Shown: one piece after another, positions 1 through 8,028 of the stretch
Numbering within the stretch: the first letter of the stretch is position 1
Layout of the letters: the number at the start of each line of letters is the position of its first letter
Assembly (NCBI RefSeq): GCF_024256385.1
Contig: NZ_JAMLFW010000001.1
Span: 620,001 to 684,000, forward strand
Source of the DNA: Anatilimnocola floriformis
GTDB lineage: Bacteria > Planctomycetota > Planctomycetia > Pirellulales > Pirellulaceae
Length of the DNA: 64,000 nucleotides
Direction: 5' to 3'
Made by a program: the position numbers and the translations under genes
The notes under the pieces: model-generated
What the model was told of the DNA's origin: nothing
Seen by the model: the letters and a program-made list of their open reading frames with translations, nothing else
Database searches by the model: none

Positions 1-121
1 TCGCGTCTTGCAGCACTCGGCAAACAGTGTGCAGCCCTTTGCCGATGGGATAGTAGTACGTTGACCCCGCAGGAGGAAGATTTGATTTGCGTTTCTTCTT
101 CGTTGGTTTCTTCTTCGCCAT
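1..121 (-). CDS. Partial CDS, lysine-rich N-terminus of unknown protein
   Basis: The first 40 codons of a leftward gene run off the left edge of the window. The ATG lies at 119-121. The product opens with a very basic stretch (MAKKKPTKKKRKS) followed by a GSTYYYPIGKGLHTVCRVL segment. That segment faintly recalls the start of Imm26-type small beta proteins, where a short 'G-x-x-Y/F-x-I-P-L-G-x-G' strand precedes 'GRVL', but 40 residues are too few for an assignment. It is divergent from the cytochrome gene at 266, so the roughly 140 bp between them should hold both promoters. That it is a real coding start rests on the good ATG and the absence of stops; function is unknown. Confidence 0.45.
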   Translation of the reverse strand, partial: MAKKKPTKKKRKSNLPPAGSTYYYPIGKGLHTVCRVLQDA

Positions 122-265
122 GGCGGCAGCGTAATTGCCTCCGCGTTCGTCGACAAGTTGCTGAGGCAAACATTGGTCGTTGAGCGGTTTTCAGTTATGC
201 TTGAAGGCGCCCCTGGGCTCATATTTTGAAGCCTCCCGCCTTTACCGCTGCTGGTTGTTCTTGAG

Positions 266-3200
266 ATGAAACTGCCAACTGTTGGAATTGCTCTCGCCCT
301 GCTATTGACTGCTCTCGTGGCTGCGCGCGGACAGCAGAAGATCGATTACAACCGCCAGATCAAGCCAATTCTTTCGGACCGCTGCTATCGCTGCCACGGT
401 CCGGATGCCGGTGAGCGCAAAGGCGGTTTTCGCCTCGATCAGCGCGACTCGGCGGTCGGTGCGGCGGAATCAGGGGGCAAGCCGATTGTTCCGGGAAAGC
501 CAGAGGAAAGTGAACTGCTGAAGCGGATCCATGAGACCGATGCCGAACTCGTGATGCCGCCGCCGAGCCTCAATAAGAAACTGTCTGCCGACGAAAAGAA
601 GTTGCTCCGCGACTGGATTGCGGCGGGTGCTGACTTTCAACAACATTGGGCCTTCGTGACGCCCAAAAAACCTGCGTTGCCAGTTGTGAAAGACGCGAGC
701 GCTGTTCGCAACCCGATCGATTTGTTCCTGCAGGCGAAACGCGAACAGCTTGGCATGACATCGACGCAATTCGCGCCGAAAGATGTGCTCCTCCGCCGGC
801 TGTCGTTCGATCTAATCGGTCTGCCGCCGACGATTGCCGAGGTCGATGCGTTTCTCGCCAACCGCAGCCCCGATGCTTATGAGCAGCAAGTCGATCGGCT
901 GCTGTCATCGCCTTACTATGGTGAGCGACTTGCCGTCGATTGGCTCGATGCGAGCCGCTTTGCCGATACGCACGGCTTTCATATCGACAGCGGCCGCGAC
1001 ATGACGCGGTGGCGCGAGTACGTGATCGAGTCGTTCAATCAAAACGTGCCGTATAACCAGTTCACGCTCGAGCAACTCGCCGGCGATCTGCTGCCGAGCA
1101 CCGGCGATGAAACGCGCGACCTGCGACAAAAAATTGCCAGCGGCTTCAATCGCAACCACATGATCAACTTCGAAGGTGGGGCGATTCCGCAGGAGTATCT
1201 CACCGCGTACATCATCGACCGCGTGAACACGACCAGCACCGTTTATCTCGGCCTGACGGTCGGCTGCTCGCAATGTCACGACCACAAGTACGATCCAATC
1301 ACGCAGAAGGATTTTTATCAGCTGTATGCGTTCTTCAACGCGGTACCGGAGAGCGGCCTTGATGGTTCCAAGGGCAACGCCGCGCCGTTTTTAAAGACGC
1401 CTACGAAATTGCAACAAGCCGAGACCGCGCGGATCACGGCGCGGATGCAGGCGATTCAGCAGCAGTTGGCTAGCGAGTTGCCCGCTGCCGATGCGGAGCA
1501 AGTGAAGTGGGAAAAGACCGCGGCCAGCGCCGATAATATTGTGAAATGGGATTTCGCTGACCGGGTGGAAGCGAAGAGCCGCGGCGGTGCAAACTTTAAA
1601 ACGTTGGAAGACAAATCGCTCCTGACGAGCGGACCAAGTGCGGCGACGGAACTGCTCGAGTTCACCTGGTACGCCAGTTCGCCGCTAGTCACTGCCGTTC
1701 GCGTCGATGCGTTGGCCGATCCGAGTTTTCCAGCGAAGGGGCCGGGGCGTTCGCAGAATGGCAACTTTGTCCTCACCGGCGTGAAGATCGAAGCCGCCGA
1801 TGGGAGCGGCGAGTTTGCAACGAAAAAAATCCGCCGCGCATCGGCTGATTTCGAGCAGGATACTTTTCCAATTGCCAATGCCATCGACAGCAAAGCAGGC
1901 TCCGGCTGGGCGATTTTTCCGCAGGTCGGCAAAGATCACTTTGCCATTTTTGAATTGGCCGAGCCGATCAAGTCATCAGAAGGGCCGCGCCTGAAAGTAA
2001 CGCTGCAATTCGATTCGCAATTTGCCCAGCACCAGATGGGCCGCGTGCGAATTTCTTCGACCGAGGCCGAGAAGCCAATCGGCGCCGAAGCGATGCCGGC
2101 GAAGATTGCCACGCTGTTGCCCAAGGCGCGCGATGCCCGCAGCGCTGCCGAACAACAAGAGTTGACGACGTACTTCCGGCAGAATGTTTCGGCCTCGCTG
2201 CGTCCACTGCGTGATGAACTTGCGGCGCTGAAGTCGCAGCAAACGCAAATCGAAACATCGATTCCGACCACGATGGTGATGCAGGAAGCTCAGCCGCGGC
2301 CGACCTATTTGCTGATGCGCGGCCAATACGATAAGCCGGATAAAAATCAGGAGTTGAAGGCCAACGTGCCGGGCTTTCTCTCGCCACTCCCGGCAGATTC
2401 GCCGCAGAATCGGCTCGGCCTGGCGAAGTGGTTGATCGATCCGCAGCATCCGTTGATGTCGCGCGTGACGGTCAATCGCTACTGGCAGATGATCTTCGGC
2501 ACTGGTTTGGTGAAGACCGCGGACGATTTTGGTTCGCAAGGCGAACAGCCGAGCCATCCCGAACTGCTAGATTATCTCGCGACCGATTTCGTCGGCGCCT
2601 CATCCTCCGGCGAGACTCGCTGGGATGTGAAACGCCTCGTGCGCGATCTGGTGACTTCGGCTGCTTATTTGCAATCCTCTTCTGCAGCATCTGAGTCGCG
2701 CGGTCGCGATCCAGAAAATCGTTTCCTCTCGCGCGGGCCGCGCTTCCGCTTGCAAGCCGAGTTCATTCGCGACCAGGCCCTGTTCGCTGGCGGTCTGCTC
2801 GATCGCCGCATCGGCGGCCAAAGTGTTTCGCCCTACCAGCCGGCGGGCTTGTGGGAAGAACTGATGAGCCGCAGCGACAACGACAAATGGACCGCGCAGA
2901 AGTACAAGCAAAGCCACGGCGTGGATTTGTATCGCCGGACGATGTACACGTTCTGGAAGCGCACTTGTCCGCCCGCGAGTCTCGCGACGTTCGACGCGCC
3001 CGATCGCGAAGTTTGCACCGTGAAGCGCTCGCGGACGAACACGCCGTTGCAAGCGCTGGTGACGCTGAATGATCCGACGTATGTCGAGGCCTCACGGCAA
3101 TTCGCTGAGCGAATCCTGCGGAGCGGTAAGACGGTTGACGAACGAATTGACTACTTGTTCCGCACTGTGATGACTCGACCGCCGACGGCTGCGGAGATTG

Positions 3201-3385
3201 CGGTCATCAAGAACCTTTACACCCGGCAACTTGTCCACTTTCAGCAGAACCCCGCTGCAGCGGCGAAGTTGCTGAAAGTGGGAGAAGTATCGTTGGACGA
3301 ATCGTTGAACGCAGACGAGCTCGCGGCGTGGACCATGACGGCGTCGGCGGTACTGAATACGGATGAAGCGCTGACGAAGGGGTGA
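266..3385 (+). CDS. PSD1-type planctomycete cytochrome c domain protein (DUF1549/DUF1553)
   Basis: A 1039-residue secreted protein of the large planctomycete paralogue family. It has an N-terminal signal peptide (about 1-22), a CxxCH heme site at 40-44 in the PSCyt1-like domain, and a DUF1549-like region (about 150-345) with a second CxxCH at 334-338. A variable middle part (about 400-620) follows, then a DUF1553-like region (about 715-985) with the typical 'NRLGLAKWLIDPQHPLMSRV' opening. Members are thought to sit in the periplasm or cell envelope; their biochemical role is not established. They are usually paired with a Tat-exported DUF1501 gene, and one follows at 4181, but here about 800 bp of repeats and a broken DUF559 gene separate the two. 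Family assignment is firm; function is not. Confidence 0.93.
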   Translation: MKLPTVGIALALLLTALVAARGQQKIDYNRQIKPILSDRCYRCHGPDAGERKGGFRLDQRDSAVGAAESGGKPIVPGKPEESELLKRIHETDAELVMPPPSLNKKLSADEKKLLRDWIAAGADFQQHWAFVTPKKPALPVVKDASAVRNPIDLFLQAKREQLGMTSTQFAPKDVLLRRLSFDLIGLPPTIAEVDAFLANRSPDAYEQQVDRLLSSPYYGERLAVDWLDASRFADTHGFHIDSGRDMTRWREYVIESFNQNVPYNQFTLEQLAGDLLPSTGDETRDLRQKIASGFNRNHMINFEGGAIPQEYLTAYIIDRVNTTSTVYLGLTVGCSQCHDHKYDPITQKDFYQLYAFFNAVPESGLDGSKGNAAPFLKTPTKLQQAETARITARMQAIQQQLASELPAADAEQVKWEKTAASADNIVKWDFADRVEAKSRGGANFKTLEDKSLLTSGPSAATELLEFTWYASSPLVTAVRVDALADPSFPAKGPGRSQNGNFVLTGVKIEAADGSGEFATKKIRRASADFEQDTFPIANAIDSKAGSGWAIFPQVGKDHFAIFELAEPIKSSEGPRLKVTLQFDSQFAQHQMGRVRISSTEAEKPIGAEAMPAKIATLLPKARDARSAAEQQELTTYFRQNVSASLRPLRDELAALKSQQTQIETSIPTTMVMQEAQPRPTYLLMRGQYDKPDKNQELKANVPGFLSPLPADSPQNRLGLAKWLIDPQHPLMSRVTVNRYWQMIFGTGLVKTADDFGSQGEQPSHPELLDYLATDFVGASSSGETRWDVKRLVRDLVTSAAYLQSSSAASESRGRDPENRFLSRGPRFRLQAEFIRDQALFAGGLLDRRIGGQSVSPYQPAGLWEELMSRSDNDKWTAQKYKQSHGVDLYRRTMYTFWKRTCPPASLATFDAPDREVCTVKRSRTNTPLQALVTLNDPTYVEASRQFAERILRSGKTVDERIDYLFRTVMTRPPTAAEIAVIKNLYTRQLVHFQQNPAAAAKLLKVGEVSLDESLNADELAAWTMTASAVLNTDEALTKG

Positions 3386-3406
3386 TGTGGAATTGATTGA
3401 ATTGTT

Positions 3407-3565
3407 CCCCTCGCCCCGTCTCGGGGAGAGGGGTTAGGGGTGAGGGGTAGTGCTGCAAAAAGAGTCCCCAATCAGAATCATCGAGTCACCTTCACTCCAA
3501 AGATGATGAATAACTCCACTTCCACCCCTCACCCCCAGCCCCTCTCCCCGAAGCGGGGCGAGGGG
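3407..3565. repeat. C/G-rich inverted-repeat pair, unit 1 (left of DUF559 remnant)
   Basis: A forward copy (3407-3448, pattern CCCCTCGCCCC...GGGGAGAGGGGT...GTGAGGGGT) faces a reverse copy (3524-3565), making a 159-bp unit able to fold into a long hairpin. The spacer carries CACTCCAAAGATGA at 3493-3506, also found in the unit at 4003-4159. Read rightward, the reverse copy encodes 'PHPQPLSPKRGEG', a translation often seen fused in front of annotated DUF559 proteins. Similar pairs occur at 5689 and 43654. Confidence 0.85.
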
Positions 3566-3592
3566 AGCCAGACAAAAGAGATCGTGACCGAA

Positions 3593-3985
3593 ATGAAATT
3601 CAAACGCACCGCCGCTCGCGCGCCAGAAGCGATTCAATTCGCTCGCGATCAGCGCGCGACGGGCAATGAGTTTGTGCAGACCGTTTGGGTGTGGATCCGC
3701 AATCGGCAGATTTACCGCCAGAAGTTTCGCCGTGAATATCCAGTGCCTCCCTACACGGCTGACTTTTGCGGCGTCGAATTGAATTTAGTTCTTGAGTTGG
3801 ATGGCGCTAGCCATGTCACGGAGTCTGGCCGGGAGCACGATCGGATTCGGGACTAAGCTTTCGCGAAGCAAGGTTATCAAGTGCTGCGGATTGCCGGGTA
3901 CGATGTATTGCGGGAACCAGAAAAGGTTTTCGCCCGGATTGAAGAACAAGTACGAGAGAGAATGAAGGAGTTGGGGTTGAGCTGA
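3593..3985 (+). pseudogene. DUF559-family endonuclease-like gene interrupted by an in-frame stop
   Basis: From the ATG at 3593 the frame encodes the DUF559 pattern: an N-terminal helix with 'ARDQRATGNEF', then 'RQIYRQKFRREYPVPPYTADF', 'LNLVLELDGASH' and 'EHDRIRD'. A TAA at 3854-3856 follows, and the same frame resumes with 'AFAKQGYQVLRIAGYDVLR' and a terminal helix, ending at TGA 3983-3985. The E-L-D-G motif matches the PD-(D/E)XK-like Vsr/DUF559 fold. Intact family members run about 110-140 residues, and the joined product fits at about 130. A single nonsense change, with both halves otherwise family-like, suggests a recently inactivated gene, or a sequencing error or readthrough. It lies 27 bp after one hairpin unit and 17 bp before a homologous one. 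Its function in any bacterium is undetermined. Confidence 0.8.
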
Positions 3986-4002
3986 GCGATTGCTCTCATA
4001 CT

Positions 4003-4159
4003 CCCCTCGCCCCGCCTCGGGGAGAGGGGTCGGGGGTGAGGGGTAGCAATGCGGTAAGACCCGATGATCAATTTGCCTCGACCGAATCATGATCACTCCA
4101 AAGATGACGAATCACTGAGCCACCCCCCAGCCCCTCTCTCCCCGAGGTGGGGCGAGGGG
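4003..4159. repeat. C/G-rich inverted-repeat pair, unit 2 (right of DUF559 remnant)
   Basis: A forward copy (4003-4044) and a reverse copy (4122-4159) form a 157-bp unit nearly the same size as unit 1 (159 bp). The spacer repeats CACTCCAAAGATGA at 4094-4107, at a similar distance from the right arm (28 versus 31 bp). The shared spacer shows the two units are homologous copies rather than independently formed hairpins. The right arm ends about 20 bp before the DUF1501 start codon, so it may affect that gene's expression. Confidence 0.85.
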
Positions 4160-4180
4160 AGCTAGAAAAACACAACTCCC

Positions 4181-5653
4181 ATGCAATACATCCCTTCCAA
4201 TCCGCTGCTCGCCCGTCGTCAGTTTCTCGGTGGAGCTGCTGCCGGTCTCGGCGCTACGGCGCTCGCTGGTTTGCTGAATCCGCAGCTCTTCGGCGCTCCT
4301 GGCAAGATTCCCGACAAAGGCAAGCCGCGACTGGGGGCTCTCGCGGCGACGCACTTTGCTCCCAAGGCCAAGCGGATCATTTATCTCGTGATGTCGGGCG
4401 GGCCGAGCCACATTGATCTGTTCGATTACAAGCCGCAGCTGAAGCAGCATCAGGGCGAGGAGCTGCCGGCGTCGATCCGCATGGGTCAGCGAATCACTGG
4501 CATGACATCGGGGCAGAAGTCATTTCCTTGTGCGTCATCCCTTTTCAAGTTCGAACAGCATGGCAAAAGCGGCACTTGGATGAGCGAGTTGCTGCCGCAC
4601 ATCGGCGGAGTCGTCGATGATATCGCCGTCGTGAAGTCGCTCCACACCGAAGCCATCAATCACGATCCGGCCATCACGTTTGTGCAAACCGGTTCGCAGC
4701 AGCCCGGCCGGCCGAGTCTCGGCGCTTGGCTCAGTTACGGTCTCGGAGCCGAGACAGAAAATCTGCCGTCGTTCGTCGTGATGATCTCGCAAGGGAGTGG
4801 CAACAAAACAGATCAACCGATTTTCTCGCGGCTATGGGGACCTGGCTTCTTGCCGTCGGAACATCAGGGCGTTCGTTTTCGCAGCGGCGACGATCCGGTG
4901 CTCTATCTTTCGAATCCTCCCGGAGTCGATGCGACTGCGCGCCGTGAGATGCTTGACGGCGTGGGGCAACTCAATCAATTGGCGAGCAACGCGATTCAAG
5001 ATCCGGAGATTCAGACTCGAATCGCGCAGTACGAGATGGCGTATCGCATGCAGTCGTCGGTGCCGGAACTGACCGATCTGTCGAGCGAGAGCAAAGAGAC
5101 GCTCGAGATGTATGGAGTGGATGACAAGAACGAAGACGGCGGATTCGCTCGCAACTGCCTGCTCGCTCGCCGGATGGCCGAGCGCGGCGTGCGGTTCATT
5201 CAGCTGATGCACCGCGGCTGGGACCAGCACAGTTCGCTGCCGGGTCAGATCAAGGGGCAATGCAAAGACGTCGATCGACCGAGCGCGGCGCTCGTCAAGG
5301 ATCTGAAAGATCGCGGCTTGCTCGACGACACGCTGGTCATCTGGGGCGGTGAATTTGGCCGCACGGTTTACAGTCAAGGAACCCTCACGGCGACAAACTA
5401 CGGCCGCGATCACCACGGTCGTTGCTACAGCATGTGGCTGGCCGGCGGCGGCATTAAAGGAGGCATCTCCTACGGCGAGACTGATGATTACTGCTACAAC
5501 ATCGTGAAGGACGGCGTGCACGTACACGACCTCAATGCCACCGTGCTCCATTGCCTGGGCCTCGATCACACGCGGCTGACCTACCGTTTTCAAGGCCGAG
5601 ATTTTCGGCTGACGGATGTGGAAGGGACTGTGGTGAAGGGGCTGTTGTCGTAA
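4181..5653 (+). CDS. DUF1501 domain-containing protein, Tat-exported
   Basis: A 490-residue member of DUF1501, distantly related to sulfatase/alkaline-phosphatase folds. The N-terminus is a twin-arginine signal (R12-R13 in [10 protein letters not shown], followed by an Ala/Gly-rich hydrophobic stretch), so export as a folded protein is expected. Recognisable family segments are '[18 protein letters not shown]', '[20 protein letters not shown]', '[10 protein letters not shown]' and 'WGGEFGRT', with a 'GRDHH' histidine cluster near the end that could bind metal. Such genes typically follow a PSD1-type cytochrome gene and the two products are presumed to work together. Catalytic activity has not been shown for the family, so only location and partner can be inferred. 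Confidence 0.93.
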   Translation: MQYIPSNPLLARRQFLGGAAAGLGATALAGLLNPQLFGAPGKIPDKGKPRLGALAATHFAPKAKRIIYLVMSGGPSHIDLFDYKPQLKQHQGEELPASIRMGQRITGMTSGQKSFPCASSLFKFEQHGKSGTWMSELLPHIGGVVDDIAVVKSLHTEAINHDPAITFVQTGSQQPGRPSLGAWLSYGLGAETENLPSFVVMISQGSGNKTDQPIFSRLWGPGFLPSEHQGVRFRSGDDPVLYLSNPPGVDATARREMLDGVGQLNQLASNAIQDPEIQTRIAQYEMAYRMQSSVPELTDLSSESKETLEMYGVDDKNEDGGFARNCLLARRMAERGVRFIQLMHRGWDQHSSLPGQIKGQCKDVDRPSAALVKDLKDRGLLDDTLVIWGGEFGRTVYSQGTLTATNYGRDHHGRCYSMWLAGGGIKGGISYGETDDYCYNIVKDGVHVHDLNATVLHCLGLDHTRLTYRFQGRDFRLTDVEGTVVKGLLS

Positions 5654-5688
5654 ACTTAAATCCTCGCGCAGCGCAGCGACGTATTTCT

Positions 5689-5805
5689 CCCTCGCCCCAG
5701 TACTCAGGGGAGAGGGCCGGGGTGAGGGGTAGTGCTGCAATAGTCGCATCCATTGAGGTTCCGCCCCTCACCCTAACCCTCTCCCCGGAGTACCGAGGAG
5801 AGGGG
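5689..5805. repeat. C/G-rich inverted-repeat pair, AGTAC subtype
   Basis: A forward copy (5689-5730) and a reverse copy (5764-5805) have a 33-bp spacer. The hairpin tips read CCAGTACTCAGGGG and CCCCGGAGTACCGAGG rather than the CGGGG tips of the units near 3.5 kb, defining a second subtype shared with the single copy at 56641. The spacer begins AGTGCTGCAA, as does the spacer of the unit at 3407. It fills the gap between the DUF1501 gene and pdxJ and could act as a transcript-end or mRNA-stability structure. Confidence 0.8.
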
Positions 5806-5852
5806 ATGTTTTTTATCTTCCCATTCAATTCCTACCTGGAGACCAACCCGGA

Positions 5853-6563
5853 ATGCCCGAGCTTGGAGTGAACATCGATCACGTCGCGACCATTCGTCAG
5901 GCGCGCAAGACCTATGAACCCGATCCTGTCGCCGCGGCGGTTCTAGCCGAGCTAGCCGGGGCCGATGTGATTACGGTCCATCTGCGCGAGGATCGGCGGC
6001 ACATTCAGGATCGCGATGTGCGCGTGCTGCGCGAGACGGTGCAGGTCAAGCTCAACCTCGAGTTGTCGGTCACGCCCGAGATCGTCGACATTGCTTGCCA
6101 GGTCAAGCCGCAGCAAGCGACCGTCGTGCCGGAGAAGCGTGAAGAAGTGACCACCGAGGGTGGCCTCGATGTGGTCGGCAATTTTGACGCAGTGCGGCGA
6201 ACGGTGGAGCAGTTGCAAGCGGCAGGTATTTTCGTCAGCCTGTTTCTCGATCCCGATCCGCGGCAAATCGAAGCCGGCAAAAAACTCGGCTGCGAAGCCG
6301 TGGAGTTGCACACGGGACAGTATGCACTCACCAGCGGCTTGGCCCGCGAGAAAGAGTTGGCTGCTCTCGTCGCGGCCGGCAAGCAGATTCGCGAGCTGGG
6401 GATGCTGTTGCACGCAGGGCATGGTTTGAATTATCAAAGCGTGATTCCCGTCGCGCGAATTCCGGAAATGCGCGAGCTGAACATCGGCCACAGCATTGTT
6501 TCGCGGGCGGTGCTCGTTGGGCTCGAACGGGCCGTGCGAGAAATGAAGGAATTGGTTCGCTAG
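5853..6563 (+). CDS. pdxJ: Pyridoxine 5'-phosphate synthase
   Basis: PdxJ condenses 1-deoxyxylulose 5-phosphate with 3-amino-2-oxopropyl phosphate, giving pyridoxine 5'-phosphate in the DXP-dependent vitamin B6 pathway. The 236-residue length is normal for this TIM-barrel enzyme. Diagnostic segments are the N-terminal '[15 protein letters not shown]', the '[13 protein letters not shown]' loop, '[11 protein letters not shown]', '[15 protein letters not shown]' (catalytic Glu), 'SLFLDPD' and '[11 protein letters not shown]', ending in '[20 protein letters not shown]'. The ATG at 5853 gives the canonical N-terminus. aroE follows after 35 bp on the same strand, so cotranscription is likely. Confidence 0.97.
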   Translation: MPELGVNIDHVATIRQARKTYEPDPVAAAVLAELAGADVITVHLREDRRHIQDRDVRVLRETVQVKLNLELSVTPEIVDIACQVKPQQATVVPEKREEVTTEGGLDVVGNFDAVRRTVEQLQAAGIFVSLFLDPDPRQIEAGKKLGCEAVELHTGQYALTSGLAREKELAALVAAGKQIRELGMLLHAGHGLNYQSVIPVARIPEMRELNIGHSIVSRAVLVGLERAVREMKELVR

Positions 6564-6598
6564 TTCGTGTTTGTTCGTTTTGAAGTAGAAAGTCGCCA

Positions 6599-7459
6599 GT
6601 GTCGAACTCTCCCCAACCCGCCTTGCAAGAAATTGTCTGCTGCATGGGTCAGCCGGTGGCCGGCAACCCAACGCAGTTCATGATGGAGCGAGCCTTCGCC
6701 GCGGCGGGGCTCGACGACTGGCGATATCTCACGCTCGAAGTTCCCGCCACGAATCTGACGAACGCCATCCTCGGTTTGCGAGCGATGGGTTTTTGCGGCG
6801 CGAACTTTACCATCCCGCACAAGGTTGCGGCCATTCCGCTGCTCGACGGCTTGAGCCCCGCTGCCGAACTGATGGGCGCGGTCAACTGCGTGAAGCGCGA
6901 CGGCGATAAGTTGCTTGGCGAAAATACCGACGGCAAAGGCTTTGTGGAATCGCTCCGGACAGTGCTCGACCCAGCCGGCAAAAAATTTGTCGTGCTCGGC
7001 GCTGGTGGTGCTGCGCGTGCGATCGCCGTGGAGTTGGGTTTGAGTGGCGCCGCGGACATCACGATCGTCAATCGTTCGGAAACTCGTGGCCAGGAACTCG
7101 TCACCCTGCTAACCGACCGCGTGAAGATCAGCAGCCACCTCGTGCAATGGAAGGGCGACTATGAAGTTCCCGCCGATTGCGATGTGCTGATCAATGCGAC
7201 GTCGATCGGCCTCGGTGATGCACAAGCCCGTGTCGCCGTGGATGGGAATTCGCTCCGCAAAGAACTCGTCGTCGCCGACGTCATTTTCAATCCGCCGCGG
7301 ACACGCCTGATTCGCGATGCCGAGCAGCGCGGCTGCCGCACGCTCGATGGTCTCGGCATGCTCGTCAACCAAGCCGTCATCGGCTTTAAGATCTGGACCG
7401 GCGTCGATGCCGATGCGAATGTGATGCGCGAGGCGCTCGAAGAGTTTTTGAATATCTAA
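6599..7459 (+). CDS. aroE: Shikimate dehydrogenase
   Basis: AroE reduces 3-dehydroshikimate to shikimate with NADPH in aromatic amino acid synthesis. The 286-residue protein has the substrate-binding 'NFTIPHK' segment with the catalytic Lys, the 'ENTDGKGF' motif with the catalytic Asp, and the nucleotide-binding 'VLGAGGAARAIAVEL'. It ends with 'GLGMLVNQAVIGFKIWTG'. The start is GTG at 6599; an internal ATG would lose the first strand. Instead of the usual 'vxGxPixhSxSP' opening it has 'CCMGQPVAGNPTQFM', so the canonical Ser pair that contacts the shikimate carboxylate appears altered (GNPTQ). That variant resembles the quinate/shikimate dehydrogenase-like branch and leaves some doubt about substrate. 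Confidence 0.94.
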   Translation: MSNSPQPALQEIVCCMGQPVAGNPTQFMMERAFAAAGLDDWRYLTLEVPATNLTNAILGLRAMGFCGANFTIPHKVAAIPLLDGLSPAAELMGAVNCVKRDGDKLLGENTDGKGFVESLRTVLDPAGKKFVVLGAGGAARAIAVELGLSGAADITIVNRSETRGQELVTLLTDRVKISSHLVQWKGDYEVPADCDVLINATSIGLGDAQARVAVDGNSLRKELVVADVIFNPPRTRLIRDAEQRGCRTLDGLGMLVNQAVIGFKIWTGVDADANVMREALEEFLNI

Positions 7460-7483
7460 AGTGATTGCAGATGGCAGATTGAT

Positions 7484-8017
7484 TTAAGCAATGCCGAACG
7501 GCGGGACGTATTTCACTTGGCCTCGGACGTCTTTCAGAGCGCCTGGCAACAGTTCGAGCGCCATCCAGTGCGGGCCCGGAAACGGCGAGATCAGCGATTC
7601 TGCGAGTTGCGCTGAAAAGCCGAAGCGCGGATAGTAATGTTCGTGACCAAGGACGACGACGATCGATTCGCCGCGGTCCTTCAGTTGCAGCAGTCCGGTG
7701 CGCATGAGTTGCGAACCAATGCCGCTTCGTTGTCTGTCGGGCGAAACCGCGATGGGGGCGAGCGCGACGGCATTCCAGGTTTGATCGACGCCTTCGATCA
7801 GCAGTCGCGTGAAAAGGAGGTGACCAGCAATCTCCTTTCCGCGCACTGCAACTAGCGAGAGCAGATTGAATCCGCCGTCGCGCAGCGAGCGAACGAGCAG
7901 CATTTCTTCGTCCTGGCCAAACGCGGCGCGAACCAGGGCGTCGATGGCGGCGCTATCGCCGGGCTGTTCGGCGCGGATATCATAAGCGGCCGGAGTTGCT
8001 CGCTGGCTTGCAGTCAT
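7484..8017 (-). CDS. GNAT family N-acetyltransferase (YhbS-like)
   Basis: A 177-residue acetyltransferase if it starts at the ATG at 8015-8017, which leaves 11 bp to the divergent pectate lyase gene; an upstream alternative would run into that gene. The acetyl-CoA pyrophosphate loop is seen in 'SPDRQRSGIGSQLM', and 'VVLGHEHYYPRFGFSA' is typical of the YhbS/COG3153 subgroup. The opening 'YDIRAEQPGDSAAIDALVRAAFG' is the usual first strand and helix. Substrate unknown. Its stop lies 24 bp from the end of aroE, making a convergent junction. Confidence 0.9.
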   Translation of the reverse strand: MTASQRATPAAYDIRAEQPGDSAAIDALVRAAFGQDEEMLLVRSLRDGGFNLLSLVAVRGKEIAGHLLFTRLLIEGVDQTWNAVALAPIAVSPDRQRSGIGSQLMRTGLLQLKDRGESIVVVLGHEHYYPRFGFSAQLAESLISPFPGPHWMALELLPGALKDVRGQVKYVPPFGIA

Positions 8018-8028
8018 GAGGTGCTTCC

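Noticed and set aside
3407-4159. CRISPR-like array from regularly occurring C/G-rich repeats
   Set aside because: The repeats alternate in orientation, spacing is irregular, a gene lies between and the spacers are homologous; none of this fits CRISPR.
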